A program made the position numbers and the translations under genes. DNA of 64,000 nt, from positions 24,144 through 88,143 of the forward strand of contig NZ_JAGGLT010000011.1 in NCBI RefSeq assembly GCF_017874545.1. Direction: 5' to 3'. Of this stretch, positions 44,898 to 54,569 are shown in pieces. The first letter of the stretch is position 1. The number at the start of each line of letters is the position of its first letter. Source of the DNA: Thermoanaerobacterium butyriciformans. Its GTDB lineage: Bacteria; Bacillota; Thermoanaerobacteria; Thermoanaerobacterales; Thermoanaerobacteraceae. Under the pieces are notes generated by a model. The model made no database searches. It saw only the letters and a list, made by a program, of their open reading frames with translations, and was not told where the DNA came from.

Positions 44898-46208
44898 CTA
44901 ATTATTAAATACATTTTTGTCACTTTGTAAATTTTTCATTTCATTTATCATCCATTCTGCATAGACAGCATATCCTTTCGAAGGATCATTAACAAATACA
45001 TGTGTTACTGCACCAATAAGCTTCCCATTTTGTATTATTGGGCTTCCACTCATCCCCTGTACTATTCCCCCTGTCTTACTTAGCAAATTTTTATCTACAA
45101 CTTTAATAATCATTCCTTTTTGATTTGGATTTTTCTGCTCAACTTTTTTTACAATTTGTATATCAAATTCTTTAACTCCTGTATTATCAATTGTTGTTAA
45201 AATTTTTGCTGGGCCCTCTTTAACTTGAGATTGAAAACCTATTGGTATCGGTTTTCCAACTATGTCATTTATATCATTATATACTTTGCCGTATATTCCA
45301 TATTCAGTATTCTTTTCAATATTTCCTATATTATCAACCTCTTCTAAAAATATCCCCCTCAACTCTCCAGGACTGCTTCTTTTCCCCTTGCTTATAGATA
45401 CTATTCTAGATTTCATCACTTGTCCATTATTCACAGATAATATATCTCCTGTATCAATGTCTGTAATTGCATGCCCTAAAGCTGCATAAAATCTTTTATC
45501 TGCAGAATAAAATGTTAGTGTTCCGATTCCAGCAGTGTGATCTCTCACCCACAATCCTAACTTGTATTTTTCATCTTCTTTAGCCAACACAGGGTGTATT
45601 TTAGCATATACAATATTACCTTTTCTATTTATCTTTAAAGTTACGGGCAAACCTTTTTGATTATTTATAATATTCGTGATATCATCAGCACAGCTAATCT
45701 TTATATTGTTAACCTCCAGTATAATGTCACCTATTTGTATTTTGCCCTCTCTATACGGGCTATAAATTCTGTCATCTGTGCCAATTATATCTGCGTATCC
45801 AACTACAAGTGCTCCTTTTGTATTGAGTCTAACTCCTATTGATTGCCCTCCTGGAATGACATTTATCGTTGGTATAACATCAACAGAAACATTTTTTATT
45901 GGCAAAATGCCAAATAGTTTAAGATTTATATTTACTTTTCCTCGATTTAATGTTTCCACAGAAAATGGTCTTTCCAAATTTAGGATGTTTTTATTGTCGT
46001 TATTAATAATTTTAACAATTCCTTTTTTGTCTGTATAAAAGCCGACTTTAAGAGGCAAATTAAAATTAAAATTTACCTTTTCTCCTTCAAAAATTTTAAA
46101 ATAATTGGGAGTTTGGCAAATACCTTTAATTGCTGGTATATAATTAACATATATTATTAAAGCCGATAAAAAAATAAAAATTAAATATTTAAATTTATTC
46201 CATTTCAA
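44898..46208 (-). CDS. spoIVB: SpoIVB serine peptidase
   Basis: A forespore-made signalling protease that triggers pro-sigma-K processing. It has an N-terminal membrane anchor (about 8-26), a PDZ domain (near 110-195, with GGQSIGVRLNTKG), and an S55 peptidase domain with GHAITDID (His) and GMSGSPII (Ser). TTG at 46208, eight bases after GAGGGAG, is preferred to GTG at 46217, giving 436 residues. It precedes spo0A, the usual order. Confidence 0.96.
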   Translation of the reverse strand: MKWNKFKYLIFIFLSALIIYVNYIPAIKGICQTPNYFKIFEGEKVNFNFNLPLKVGFYTDKKGIVKIINNDNKNILNLERPFSVETLNRGKVNINLKLFGILPIKNVSVDVIPTINVIPGGQSIGVRLNTKGALVVGYADIIGTDDRIYSPYREGKIQIGDIILEVNNIKISCADDITNIINNQKGLPVTLKINRKGNIVYAKIHPVLAKEDEKYKLGLWVRDHTAGIGTLTFYSADKRFYAALGHAITDIDTGDILSVNNGQVMKSRIVSISKGKRSSPGELRGIFLEEVDNIGNIEKNTEYGIYGKVYNDINDIVGKPIPIGFQSQVKEGPAKILTTIDNTGVKEFDIQIVKKVEQKNPNQKGMIIKVVDKNLLSKTGGIVQGMSGSPIIQNGKLIGAVTHVFVNDPSKGYAVYAEWMINEMKNLQSDKNVFNN

Positions 46209-46325
46209 TTTAATCACTCCCTCATTTAATTTTGCTAAGTTTAAATTAACCCTTTAATATGATTTATATACTGTCAATAAAAAGCTAGATTTCTAAGTTA
46301 ATTAATAACTTTTTTTCAAAAAATA

Positions 46326-46352
46326 AAAAAAATACGGTCTTAAACCCGTATA
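46326..46352 (-). terminator. Terminator after recN
   Basis: Stem TACGGGT/TCTTAAACC-type hairpin (ATACGG with CCGTAT, 46332-46352) followed on the minus strand by eight T. Confidence 0.75.
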
Positions 46353-46353
46353 T

Positions 46354-48069
46354 CTACCTTTGACTTATAGAATTTTTATATTTCTGTGCCAAATCAATTA
46401 ATTCTTTTGAATGATTATAAGTAGTATCTGTCATAATTGAACCGCTTATTATTCGTGATAATTCTTTTATTTTTCCTTCGTAATTAAGCTTTTCAATTTT
46501 TATATATGTTTTATCTTTATTGACTTCTTTTGTAATTTTATAATGTGAATCAGCCATAGATGTTATTTGAGGCAAATGTGTAACGCATATAACTTGATGA
46601 TTTCTTGATATTAAAGCTATTTTCTCTGCAACTGCCTGTGCCGCTTTACCACTAATTCCCGTATCAACTTCGTCAAATATCAACGTTGAAATACCATCAA
46701 AATCTGCTAAAATTGTTTTAAGAGCCAGCATTATCCTAGATAACTCACCACCAGATGCTATCTTTTCAAGTGGTTTTAATGGTTCTCCAATATTAGTTGA
46801 AATCAAAAATTCTACATCATCCATTCCATTTTCGTTTGGTACATCTTTCTTTCTGATATCAACTTTGAATATTGTATTGGGCATATTCAGCTCACTTAAT
46901 ACAGTACTGACTTTCTTTTCTAGAAAATCTGCCACATTTTTTCTTTTCAGATGTAATTCATCAGACAATTCCTTTATCTTAGCCATTATTTTTTCTTTTT
47001 CTTCATTTATTTTATTAATTTCTTTTTCCGCATCTAACAATTTTAACAATTCATTATTTTTTTCCTCTTTATATTTAATTATTTCTTCTATCGTTCGTCC
47101 ATATTTTCTTTTAAGATTATTTAACAAATCTAATCTTTTTTCTATTTCATTCAAATTTTCTGCATTAAAGTCAATATTTTCTACATAATCTCTTATTTGT
47201 AAGGAACAATCTTCCAATGTATATAAAATACTTTCAATCATATCTTTCAATTTCTCAAGCTTTTTGTCTATTCGTGATGAAGTATCTAAATTTTTTAAAA
47301 CAGTACTAAGATTATCAATGATAGAAGTATTATCTTCTATACCTTTGTAAAGTAAATTATACGACTCATTCATATAATTAAATAGTTTTTCAGAGTTTAT
47401 CAATATATTGCGCTTTTCAATTAAATCATCCTCTTCTTCTGGTTTGATGTTAGCTGATTCAATTTCATTTATTTGGTATTTTAGAAGATCTATTCTTGAT
47501 ATTTTTTCTTTATCATCCAAATTAAATTCTTTTAATTTATTATTTAAAGAATTATATTTTTCCAGCAAATCCTTGATAATATTTTTTGTCTTAAAAAAAT
47601 TTTTATCTTGAAAATTATCTAATATCGTCATATGTTTACTGTTATCAAGAAGAAACTGGTGCTCATGCTGCCCTAAAATGTCTACTAGATACGTTCCAAG
47701 TTTATTCAAAAAAGATAATGGCACAATTCTGCCATTAACTCTGCAATAATTTCTTCCATTTTCAGTTATATCTCTACTTATTATCAGAGTATCATCTTCC
47801 TCATATTCGATACCAGCTTCATCAAGAATGTTATGTATTAAGTCCCTGTGGGAATTTATTAAAAATATACCTTCCACAGTCGCCTTTTGAGTACCATTCC
47901 GTATTATGTCTTTATTTGCCCTCCCACCTAGCAAAAGCATCATTGAATCAATAACAATAGATTTACCGGCACCTGTTTCTCCGGTAAGTATGTTTAAACC
48001 ATCTTCAAATTTTATCTCAGCTTCTTCAATTAGCGCTATATTTTTTATACTCAGTGCAAGGATCATCAT
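46354..48069 (-). CDS. recN: DNA repair protein RecN
   Basis: An SMC-like ATPase in double-strand break repair. Walker A is GETGAGKSIVIDSM near residue 31. Long coiled coils span about 160-375, followed by the ABC signature region SGGELSRIMLALK and Walker B LIFDEVDTGISG. 571 residues. ATG at 48069 or 48066 are both possible; GGGGG fits the second slightly better. Last gene of the dxs-tlyA-nadK-argR-recN run. Confidence 0.96.
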   Translation of the reverse strand: MMILALSIKNIALIEEAEIKFEDGLNILTGETGAGKSIVIDSMMLLLGGRANKDIIRNGTQKATVEGIFLINSHRDLIHNILDEAGIEYEEDDTLIISRDITENGRNYCRVNGRIVPLSFLNKLGTYLVDILGQHEHQFLLDNSKHMTILDNFQDKNFFKTKNIIKDLLEKYNSLNNKLKEFNLDDKEKISRIDLLKYQINEIESANIKPEEEDDLIEKRNILINSEKLFNYMNESYNLLYKGIEDNTSIIDNLSTVLKNLDTSSRIDKKLEKLKDMIESILYTLEDCSLQIRDYVENIDFNAENLNEIEKRLDLLNNLKRKYGRTIEEIIKYKEEKNNELLKLLDAEKEINKINEEKEKIMAKIKELSDELHLKRKNVADFLEKKVSTVLSELNMPNTIFKVDIRKKDVPNENGMDDVEFLISTNIGEPLKPLEKIASGGELSRIMLALKTILADFDGISTLIFDEVDTGISGKAAQAVAEKIALISRNHQVICVTHLPQITSMADSHYKITKEVNKDKTYIKIEKLNYEGKIKELSRIISGSIMTDTTYNHSKELIDLAQKYKNSISQR

Positions 48070-48088
48070 AATCCCCCTTAAAAACTAT

Positions 48089-48541
48089 TCATTTAATCAG
48101 CTCATTAATTCTATCAATAATTTCTTTTACGGAATCTTCCGATCTTACTAACATAAATATGGTATTGTCGCCAGCAAGTGTTCCCACGACTTCATTCCAG
48201 TTTAATGTATCCAATGCTTCCGCAGCCGCAGGTGCCGTACCGGAAAGTGTCTTAATGACTATTGTGTTTCCAGCATAATCTATGCTTATAATTCCAGACA
48301 AAAGTGCAACTAATTTGTCAGTAACTTTATTATCCGGATTTTTCATAGATGCATACTTATATTTTTTACCATCAGCGCTCAATACTTTTATAAGCCTTAA
48401 TTCTTTAATATCACGGGATACTGTCGCTTGAGTTACTTTTATCCCTTCCTTTTGAAGAGCATCAGCCAGCTCTTCCTGAGTTTCAATTTCATTTTTGCTT
48501 ATTATCTCAAGAATTTTTGCGTGTCTAGCTAACTTCATCAT
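48089..48541 (-). CDS. argR: Arginine repressor
   Basis: Controls arginine metabolism. The N-terminal winged helix shows [19 protein letters not shown] and [16 protein letters not shown]. The C-terminal hexamer and arginine-binding domain has [15 protein letters not shown] at 48541, 7 bases after AAGGAG, gives 150 residues. It sits between nadK and recN, as in many Firmicutes. Confidence 0.95.
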   Translation of the reverse strand: MMKLARHAKILEIISKNEIETQEELADALQKEGIKVTQATVSRDIKELRLIKVLSADGKKYKYASMKNPDNKVTDKLVALLSGIISIDYAGNTIVIKTLSGTAPAAAEALDTLNWNEVVGTLAGDNTIFMLVRSEDSVKEIIDRINELIK

Positions 48542-48555
48542 TCTAACACTCCTTG

Positions 48556-49419
48556 TCATGTGTTAATATTTCTCTCTGATAACTTGCTACGCAATAAATC
48601 GAAAAAATTTGTATTTTTAAGTCGTATTAAATTAGTATATTTATTACTCTTTCTTATATAAATATTATCACCACTGTCTAGTTTATAACCTTGCTGTCCA
48701 TCGGTTGTTATCATTACATCTTGATTCTCTCCCACTATTACAAGCTTTATTCTATCTTTTTCTGATACAATTATTGAGCGCGAATGCAATGTATGAGGAC
48801 ATATTGGCGTTATGACAAACAATTCTAGGTTTGGATACACAATAGGCCCTCCTGCAGATAAAGAATACGCAGTCGAACCTGTTGGGCTGGATATAATAAT
48901 TCCGTCAGCCAAATAAGTATTTACATATTGTTCATTTACAAATACTTTTAATTTTACCATCCTCGAAAAAGAACCCCTAGTTACAACAATATCATTTAAA
49001 GCAATAAAATTAACTACCTCCATATTATCTTTAACAACACTTGCTTCCAACATCATCCTTTTATCAATTGAAAATTCCCCTTTGATTATCTTTTCCACCG
49101 CTTCATATATATTTTCATTGTCAACCTCTGCTAAAAATCCCAGATGCCCTAAATTAACGCCGAGAATTGGAGTCGAAAATGATGCACATTGTCTGGCAAC
49201 GTTTAAAATCGTACCATCGCCACCCAAAGCTACAATGAAATCACTGATTTCAAAAATTTCTGAAGTACTTTTGCCATATTCATCATAACCAATTTTCGAT
49301 GCAATAACTTCATTTAAAACAGGATTATTACCATGTTCAATAATCCAACTGACAAGATTTTGGGTCATCCTTAAGTTTTTGTCTTTGTGTACATTAGGTA
49401 TAACACAAATATTTTTCAT
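48556..49419 (-). CDS. nadK: NAD kinase
   Basis: Phosphorylates NAD to NADP. The signature [14 protein letters not shown] (near residue 63) is followed by [13 protein letters not shown] and [20 protein letters not shown]. The 287-residue length is usual. Between tlyA and argR. Confidence 0.97.
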   Translation of the reverse strand: MKNICVIPNVHKDKNLRMTQNLVSWIIEHGNNPVLNEVIASKIGYDEYGKSTSEIFEISDFIVALGGDGTILNVARQCASFSTPILGVNLGHLGFLAEVDNENIYEAVEKIIKGEFSIDKRMMLEASVVKDNMEVVNFIALNDIVVTRGSFSRMVKLKVFVNEQYVNTYLADGIIISSPTGSTAYSLSAGGPIVYPNLELFVITPICPHTLHSRSIIVSEKDRIKLVIVGENQDVMITTDGQQGYKLDSGDNIYIRKSNKYTNLIRLKNTNFFDLLRSKLSERNINT

Positions 49420-49483
49420 TCCATCACCACATATTTAAAAACTTAAATTCATAATTCTACAAAACTTTTAAATATCCTTCTTT

Positions 49484-50293
49484 TTATAACTTTTTATTTT
49501 TATTAAGTATATCATGCGACATTTCTACTAATTTTTCAACATCAATTTCAATGAAATTAGTATCATTATTTTTTGCATAAATTAAATACTCAATATTTCC
49601 CTCTGGGCCTTTTATAGGAGAAAAAGTAATTCCATGTATACCAAATGATAGTCTTTCTAATACATCTATAACTTTTTTTATAACTTCTATATGGACGCTT
49701 TTGTCCTTAACAACACCATTTTTACCAACTTTTTCTCTCCCTGCTTCAAATTGCGGTTTAATGAGGGATATCAATTCGCCACCGTCTTTTAAAAATTTCT
49801 TAATTGATGGTATTACAATTGCAAGTGATATAAAAGACACATCTATAGTCACTATATCGACAACATCAGGTAAATCATCAAGATAACGTATATTAGTTCT
49901 TTCCATGTTTACAACACGTTTATCGTTTCTTAAGTTCCAGTCTAGCTGACCATATCCAACATCAATAGCATATACCTTTTTAGCTCCATTTTTTAATAAA
50001 CAATCTGTAAACCCCCCAGTAGATGCTCCAACATCCATTGCGATTTTATCTTTTACATCAATTTTAAAATATTTTATCGCTTTCTCAAGTTTTAAGCCTC
50101 CACGACTTACAAAAGGGTTTATCTTTCCTCGTACTTCCAGTTTCGAATTAACACTAATCATATCTCCAGCCTTATCTACCCTTTTGCCATCTGCAAATAT
50201 TTCTCCTGCCATAATTGAAGCTTTAGCCTTTTCGCGAGATGTAAAAAAGCCTTTATTTACTAATAATATATCTGCTCTTTCTTTTCCCTTCAT
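49484..50293 (-). CDS. tlyA: TlyA family rRNA 2'-O-methyltransferase
   Basis: Has an N-terminal S4 domain (ADILLVNKGFFTSREKAKA, residues 8-26) and an FtsJ-like methyltransferase with DVGASTGGFTDCLL (SAM site) near residue 93. In other bacteria it methylates 16S and 23S rRNA riboses. The start overlaps the dxs stop by four bases. 269 residues. Confidence 0.94.
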   Translation of the reverse strand: MKGKERADILLVNKGFFTSREKAKASIMAGEIFADGKRVDKAGDMISVNSKLEVRGKINPFVSRGGLKLEKAIKYFKIDVKDKIAMDVGASTGGFTDCLLKNGAKKVYAIDVGYGQLDWNLRNDKRVVNMERTNIRYLDDLPDVVDIVTIDVSFISLAIVIPSIKKFLKDGGELISLIKPQFEAGREKVGKNGVVKDKSVHIEVIKKVIDVLERLSFGIHGITFSPIKGPEGNIEYLIYAKNNDTNFIEIDVEKLVEMSHDILNKNKKL

Positions 50294-52146
50294 GATATCA
50301 CCAATTCAATAATTTTTTCTGCCAGAGAATCACTATCTAATCTATACTTTTTAAATAAGCTATCCACATCGCCATGCTCAATAAATTTATCTGGGAAACC
50401 AAATCTATAGAACTTTTTATAAATCTTGTTATCGCTTAGAAGCTCTAATATAGCACTACCTACACCGCCTACCATTACATTATCTTCAACAGTAAATATA
50501 TAATCAACTTTTTTTGAAATCTCCAATATCGTCTCAACATCAAGGGGCTTTGCAAATCTTAGATTTACTAAATATGGATTTACAGAATTTTTTTGAAGTT
50601 TATCTATGGCATTTATTGCAACGTTAACCATCCTACCAAGTGCAAAAATAGCCACATTACTACCTTCCTGTATAACTTCAGCCTTGCCTAATTTAAAGCT
50701 CACTTTTCTTTTTGCATCATAATCACCTGCATTTCCTTTTGGATACCTTATTGCGCAAGGTCCCTGCATCATACTTGATAACTTAATCATTTCAACAAAT
50801 TCATTGGCATCTTTAGGAGCCATAATAGTCATGTTCGGTATCATCCTTAGAAATGAAACATCAAACACACCTTGATGTGTTTCACCATCTTCTCCAACAA
50901 GACCTGCTCTATCTATCGCCAAAACTACAGGCAAATTTTGTATACATATATCATGTATTACTTGGTCAAACGCTCTTTGCAAAAACGTTGAATATACAGC
51001 AAAATATGGCTTATAGCCATTGATGGCCATACCTGCTGCGAATGTGGCTGCATGTTGCTCTGCAATTCCTACATCATAAAATCTGTTGGGGAATTTTTTA
51101 GCAAAATAGCTTAATCCCGTACCGTCAGGCATTGCAGCAGTTATCGCTACAATCTTATCATTTTTCGTAGCCAAATCTGTTAAAGTTTTACCAAATACAT
51201 CAGAATATGTATCATAATTTTTCTTCTTAAACTCACCTGTAATAATATTAAATGGAGCTGCTGAATGAAATTTATCAGGATTCTCTTCAGCAAATACATA
51301 GCCTTTGCCTTTTTTTGTTATTACATGTATAAATATCGGCCCTTCCATTTTTTTCGCCCTTTTTAATACATCAATTAGAGAATCGATATCATGGCCATCA
51401 ATAGGTCCTAAATATGTAAATCCCATCTCTTCAAAAAACATACCGGGAACAAACAATTGTTTTATAGAATCTTTAATCTTCTCTATAGATTTGTGAATGC
51501 TTTTACCTATCGGTGGTACCAAATTTAATATATTTTCTAAATCCCGTTTTAACTTAAAATAATTGGGATCCGTTCTCAATTTACTTAAATACAGCGAAAG
51601 ACTTCCAACATTTTTTGATATTGACATTTCATTGTGATTCAATATCACAATTAGGTTAGTTTTCGACCTACCAGCATCATTTAAAGCCTCAAAAGCCATG
51701 CCACCAGTAAGTGCGCCATCTCCGATAACAGATATTACAGAATATTTTTCGTTATTTAGATCCCTTGATTTTGCTATTCCTAAAGCAGCAGATATAGATG
51801 TGCTGCTGTGACCTGTCTCAAATATATCATGTACACTTTCGTTTCTTTTTGGAAATCCTGATAATCCTCCAAATTTTCTTAACCTATCAAATAAATTACG
51901 CCTTCCAGTTAAAATCTTATGTACATAGCTTTGGTGACCAACATCCCAAATAATTTTATCTGTAGGTGAATCAAATACATAATGAAGTGCAATTGTTAAC
52001 TCAACAACCCCAAGATTTGATGCAAGATGTCCACCTGTCTTTGATATTTGTTCTATTAAAAAACTACGTATCTCTTTTGATAAATCTTCTAGCTCAGCTA
52101 AACTGAATTTTTTTATGTCATTTGGTGTATTAATTCTTTCGAGCAT
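50290..52146 (-). CDS. dxs: 1-deoxy-D-xylulose-5-phosphate synthase
   Basis: A thiamin-diphosphate enzyme that opens the MEP isoprenoid pathway. Shows DVGHQSYVHKILTGR, the ThDP motif VIGDGALTGGMAFEALN, GLVGEDGETHQGVFD and the transketolase C-domain. ATG at 52146 is chosen; GTG at 52155 directly after the oapA stop is an alternative, adding three residues. 618 residues. The ispA-OLE-oapA-dxs order is characteristic. Confidence 0.95.
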   Translation of the reverse strand: MLERINTPNDIKKFSLAELEDLSKEIRSFLIEQISKTGGHLASNLGVVELTIALHYVFDSPTDKIIWDVGHQSYVHKILTGRRNLFDRLRKFGGLSGFPKRNESVHDIFETGHSSTSISAALGIAKSRDLNNEKYSVISVIGDGALTGGMAFEALNDAGRSKTNLIVILNHNEMSISKNVGSLSLYLSKLRTDPNYFKLKRDLENILNLVPPIGKSIHKSIEKIKDSIKQLFVPGMFFEEMGFTYLGPIDGHDIDSLIDVLKRAKKMEGPIFIHVITKKGKGYVFAEENPDKFHSAAPFNIITGEFKKKNYDTYSDVFGKTLTDLATKNDKIVAITAAMPDGTGLSYFAKKFPNRFYDVGIAEQHAATFAAGMAINGYKPYFAVYSTFLQRAFDQVIHDICIQNLPVVLAIDRAGLVGEDGETHQGVFDVSFLRMIPNMTIMAPKDANEFVEMIKLSSMMQGPCAIRYPKGNAGDYDAKRKVSFKLGKAEVIQEGSNVAIFALGRMVNVAINAIDKLQKNSVNPYLVNLRFAKPLDVETILEISKKVDYIFTVEDNVMVGGVGSAILELLSDNKIYKKFYRFGFPDKFIEHGDVDSLFKKYRLDSDSLAEKIIELVIS

Positions 52147-52155
52147 CTCGCCCAC

Positions 52156-52740
52156 TCACTTTCTAGTTTTATTTCTTTTAGAATTAGAAGAAAAAAAATC
52201 TATACCTGTATATTTTTCAATCCAGGCTAGAAATATACCAACAGCAAATATGATAGACTGGCTCTCATGCATACCAAAATTTTTCCCTAAAGCTTTACCA
52301 CCAATTGTTACAGCAGATAATATCCCTCCAAATATAGTTGCGTATATAGTGCTCTTCGAACCAGACAAGGATAATTTTGCGATGATACTGGTTAAAGCAG
52401 CACCAGACACAATTCCGCATATATCGCCGATTATATCATTGCAAAAATTTGAGACAATATCTGCATTTCGTATTAATTTGATAGATTGTTTAGCACCAAA
52501 AACTTTATTTGACGCCATCGAATGAAAGGGCTCTTCAAATCCAGTTGCAACAGCAATACCTATAATATCAAATAAAATTCCTGTAAATACTATAACTAAT
52601 AATACAAAAAAAGCAATTATTATATTGCTTTTTTTCAATAATATATCTGAAGAAAAATTCATAATAACTGCCAATACAAAGCTAAAAATAAAAGCATTTA
52701 TAGTCCACTTATAATTTATATTAAGTTTTTTTGAGCGCAT
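52156..52740 (-). CDS. oapA: OLE-associated protein OapA (DUF21-like membrane protein)
   Basis: 194 residues with four hydrophobic segments, starting at ATG 52740 behind GGGAGGA. The core FDIIGIAVATGFEEPFHSMA and RNADIVSNFCNDIIGDICGI resembles the membrane domain of CorB/CNNM magnesium transporters without the cytoplasmic part. The gene directly follows the OLE RNA and precedes dxs, exactly the described oapA locus. OapA binds OLE RNA and holds it at the membrane. The basic C-terminus (SNSKRNKTRK) suits RNA contact. Confidence 0.88.
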   Translation of the reverse strand: MRSKKLNINYKWTINAFIFSFVLAVIMNFSSDILLKKSNIIIAFFVLLVIVFTGILFDIIGIAVATGFEEPFHSMASNKVFGAKQSIKLIRNADIVSNFCNDIIGDICGIVSGAALTSIIAKLSLSGSKSTIYATIFGGILSAVTIGGKALGKNFGMHESQSIIFAVGIFLAWIEKYTGIDFFSSNSKRNKTRK

Positions 52741-52754
52741 TAAAAAAATCCTCC

Positions 52755-53337
52755 CTATGTATTGAAGTGGTAGCATATTGAGTAAATTTTGTGGCTTAGG
52801 TCCAGCAGGATTTCCCATTCAGGCACCAACTGTCGCCAATTGGCGGTTTCCCTTTAAGCCTGAATCTACCTTGTCGCCAATGGTAGAACTGGATTACCAC
52901 TTAGTCCACACTGTAATCCTCAATATGCCTCCTTCGAGCAGCCTAGGAGCTTTCCTCGACGGTTTGTTAATTCCTATCCTCTTTTGCAATTAAGGTTTCA
53001 TCAGCAATAGCTTTAACTTACGAGCTCATTAAGTTAAAGTTCAGTCTGATAACCACCTTAATCACTCAAGGCAGGCTACACTACCCACAGCTTTATTACC
53101 GCATGGTAGGTTCACCCTACACCGTAGCATAATGCCACGTGAATAGGTCTCCACGAAAAGGGGGTCAATGCCCACATGCCATTGCAGGTTGCCCCTCTTT
53201 TCTTAACTCCCAGCACTAGCCCTCGATTGGGCATCAAAAGCCAGCACCAGGAACTTCATCGATATGCCTTTAACGGATTTTTAGGCCCGTCTTCAGAATT
53301 AACAATACCGACTAGGATACTGCACCACTTCATGTCG
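52755..53337 (-). ncRNA. ole: OLE RNA (ornate large extremophilic RNA)
   Basis: About 580 bases of GC-richer, highly structured sequence without a real ORF, between ispA and oapA. The two ends pair: GAAGTGGTGCAGTAT at the 5' end (complement of 53317-53331) matches ATATGCTACCACTTC at the 3' end (complement of 52764-52778). Internal helices are clear, such as 53011-53020 with 53030-53039 and 52817-52824 with 52858-52865. Size, structure, gene order and taxon fit OLE RNA, a membrane-associated RNP linked in Bacillus halodurans to tolerance of ethanol, cold and metal stress. Ends are estimated from the promoter and the terminal helix. Confidence 0.9.
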
Positions 53338-53343
53338 ATATTG

Positions 53344-53372
53344 ATTATAACATTTTTATTCAACACTATCAA
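53344..53372 (-). promoter_or_regulatory. Sigma-A promoter of the OLE RNA
   Basis: TTGATA (53367-53372), 17-base spacer, perfect TATAAT (53344-53349). Transcription should begin near 53337, a few bases before the OLE closing helix. No terminator separates OLE from oapA, so they may be cotranscribed. The remaining 53373-53464 shows nothing further. Confidence 0.8.
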
Positions 53373-53464
53373 ATCTTCTATTGTTCAGCTTAGGCTTTTA
53401 ATGGCTGGTTATGATTACTAAAAATATACTACATATGTTGATTAAATTAATGCTACATTATACT

Positions 53465-54346
53465 CTATCTATCTCTATCTGCCATATATTTAGTAAGGTC
53501 TTTTAAAAATTCGCCCTTCTCTCCAAAATCATCTAATATTCTAATCGCACCTTCAGTCAATTCTTTTACTAAATTCATTGAATGTTCAAGTCCAAATACA
53601 CTTACAAACGTTGACTTGCCGTTTTCTAAATCACTTTTTACATTTTTCCCGAGTTTTGATTCATTGCCTAAAACATCTAAAATATCATCTTTTATCTGAA
53701 ATGCCAAACCTATATATTCAGCATAATCACCTAACTTTTTAATTGTCTCATCATCAGCTCCACCCATTATTGCACCAGCAACAACAGAAGCCTTTATCAG
53801 CGCACCTGTTTTATGATCATGCATAAATTTTAATTCTTCTTCAGTTATGTCTTTGTTCTCAGACAATAAATCAACAACTTGCCCACCTATCATACCATGG
53901 CATCCTGCGGCATGTGCAATCTCCTCCGTTGCTCTTAATATATTTTGACAATTTGTTGAATCTAATGCATGATGTATTAATACCTCGAATCCATAATTTA
54001 ATAAAGCATCTCCTGCAAGAATTGCAAGTGCTTCACCATAAACCTTGTGATTGGTAGGTTTTCCACGCCTTAAATCATCATTATCCATAGCTGGCAAATC
54101 ATCATGTATTAATGAATATGTATGTATAAATTCTATGGCACAAGCAACCGGCAGTGCATCATCTCTATCTCCACCAACAAGTTCGCAGGATGATATACAT
54201 AATACTGGTCGAAGCCTTTTTCCACCAGCAAAAACACTGTACCTCATTGCATCATACAAAATTTCTGGTCTATCATCTATATCTAATAGCTTATTTAATC
54301 CATTATTAATATATTCAATCTTTTCCATTAGAATGTCATCAAACAT
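53465..54346 (-). CDS. ispA: Polyprenyl synthetase / farnesyl diphosphate synthase
   Basis: Condenses IPP with allylic diphosphates to C15. The first Asp-rich motif [14 protein letters not shown] (about residues 82-95) and the second, QIKDDILD, are present, as are [10 protein letters not shown] and [12 protein letters not shown]. 293 residues. It overlaps xseB by 8 bases and lies upstream of OLE. Confidence 0.95.
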   Translation of the reverse strand: MFDDILMEKIEYINNGLNKLLDIDDRPEILYDAMRYSVFAGGKRLRPVLCISSCELVGGDRDDALPVACAIEFIHTYSLIHDDLPAMDNDDLRRGKPTNHKVYGEALAILAGDALLNYGFEVLIHHALDSTNCQNILRATEEIAHAAGCHGMIGGQVVDLLSENKDITEEELKFMHDHKTGALIKASVVAGAIMGGADDETIKKLGDYAEYIGLAFQIKDDILDVLGNESKLGKNVKSDLENGKSTFVSVFGLEHSMNLVKELTEGAIRILDDFGEKGEFLKDLTKYMADRDR

Positions 54347-54569
54347 CTTTGTCCTCCTCTAAGTTAAAAGGTATTTCTTCATCGTTATTGATAAGCATGG
54401 TAATTTTACCTTCAATATCATTTAATACATCATTTAATTTTTGGGATAATAAAAGACCTTCTTTAAATAGCTTAAAAGATTCTTCTAATGGCAAATTCCC
54501 CTTTTCTAGCTTCTTAACTATCTCCTCCAACTTGTCCATGTTTTTCTCAAAATCCATATTATCGCTCAT
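54339..54569 (-). CDS. xseB: Exodeoxyribonuclease VII small subunit
   Basis: A 76-residue, mostly helical subunit. It has the family core [20 protein letters not shown] and [13 protein letters not shown], and an acidic C-terminus. It overlaps xseA by 11 bases and ispA by 8, so translation is coupled. Confidence 0.94.
   Translation of the reverse strand: MSDNMDFEKNMDKLEEIVKKLEKGNLPLEESFKLFKEGLLLSQKLNDVLNDIEGKITMLINNDEEIPFNLEEDKDV

Noticed and set aside
46218..46330. Possible sigma-G promoter before spoIVB (CATATTA)
   Set aside because: The -10 fits only partly and no GYATR box lies 17-18 bases upstream.
52778..53421. Open frames on the plus strand (52778-52993, 53176-53421) inside the OLE region
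   Set aside because: They lack ribosome binding sites, their translations have no protein-like pattern, and the region is explained by RNA helices on the other strand.
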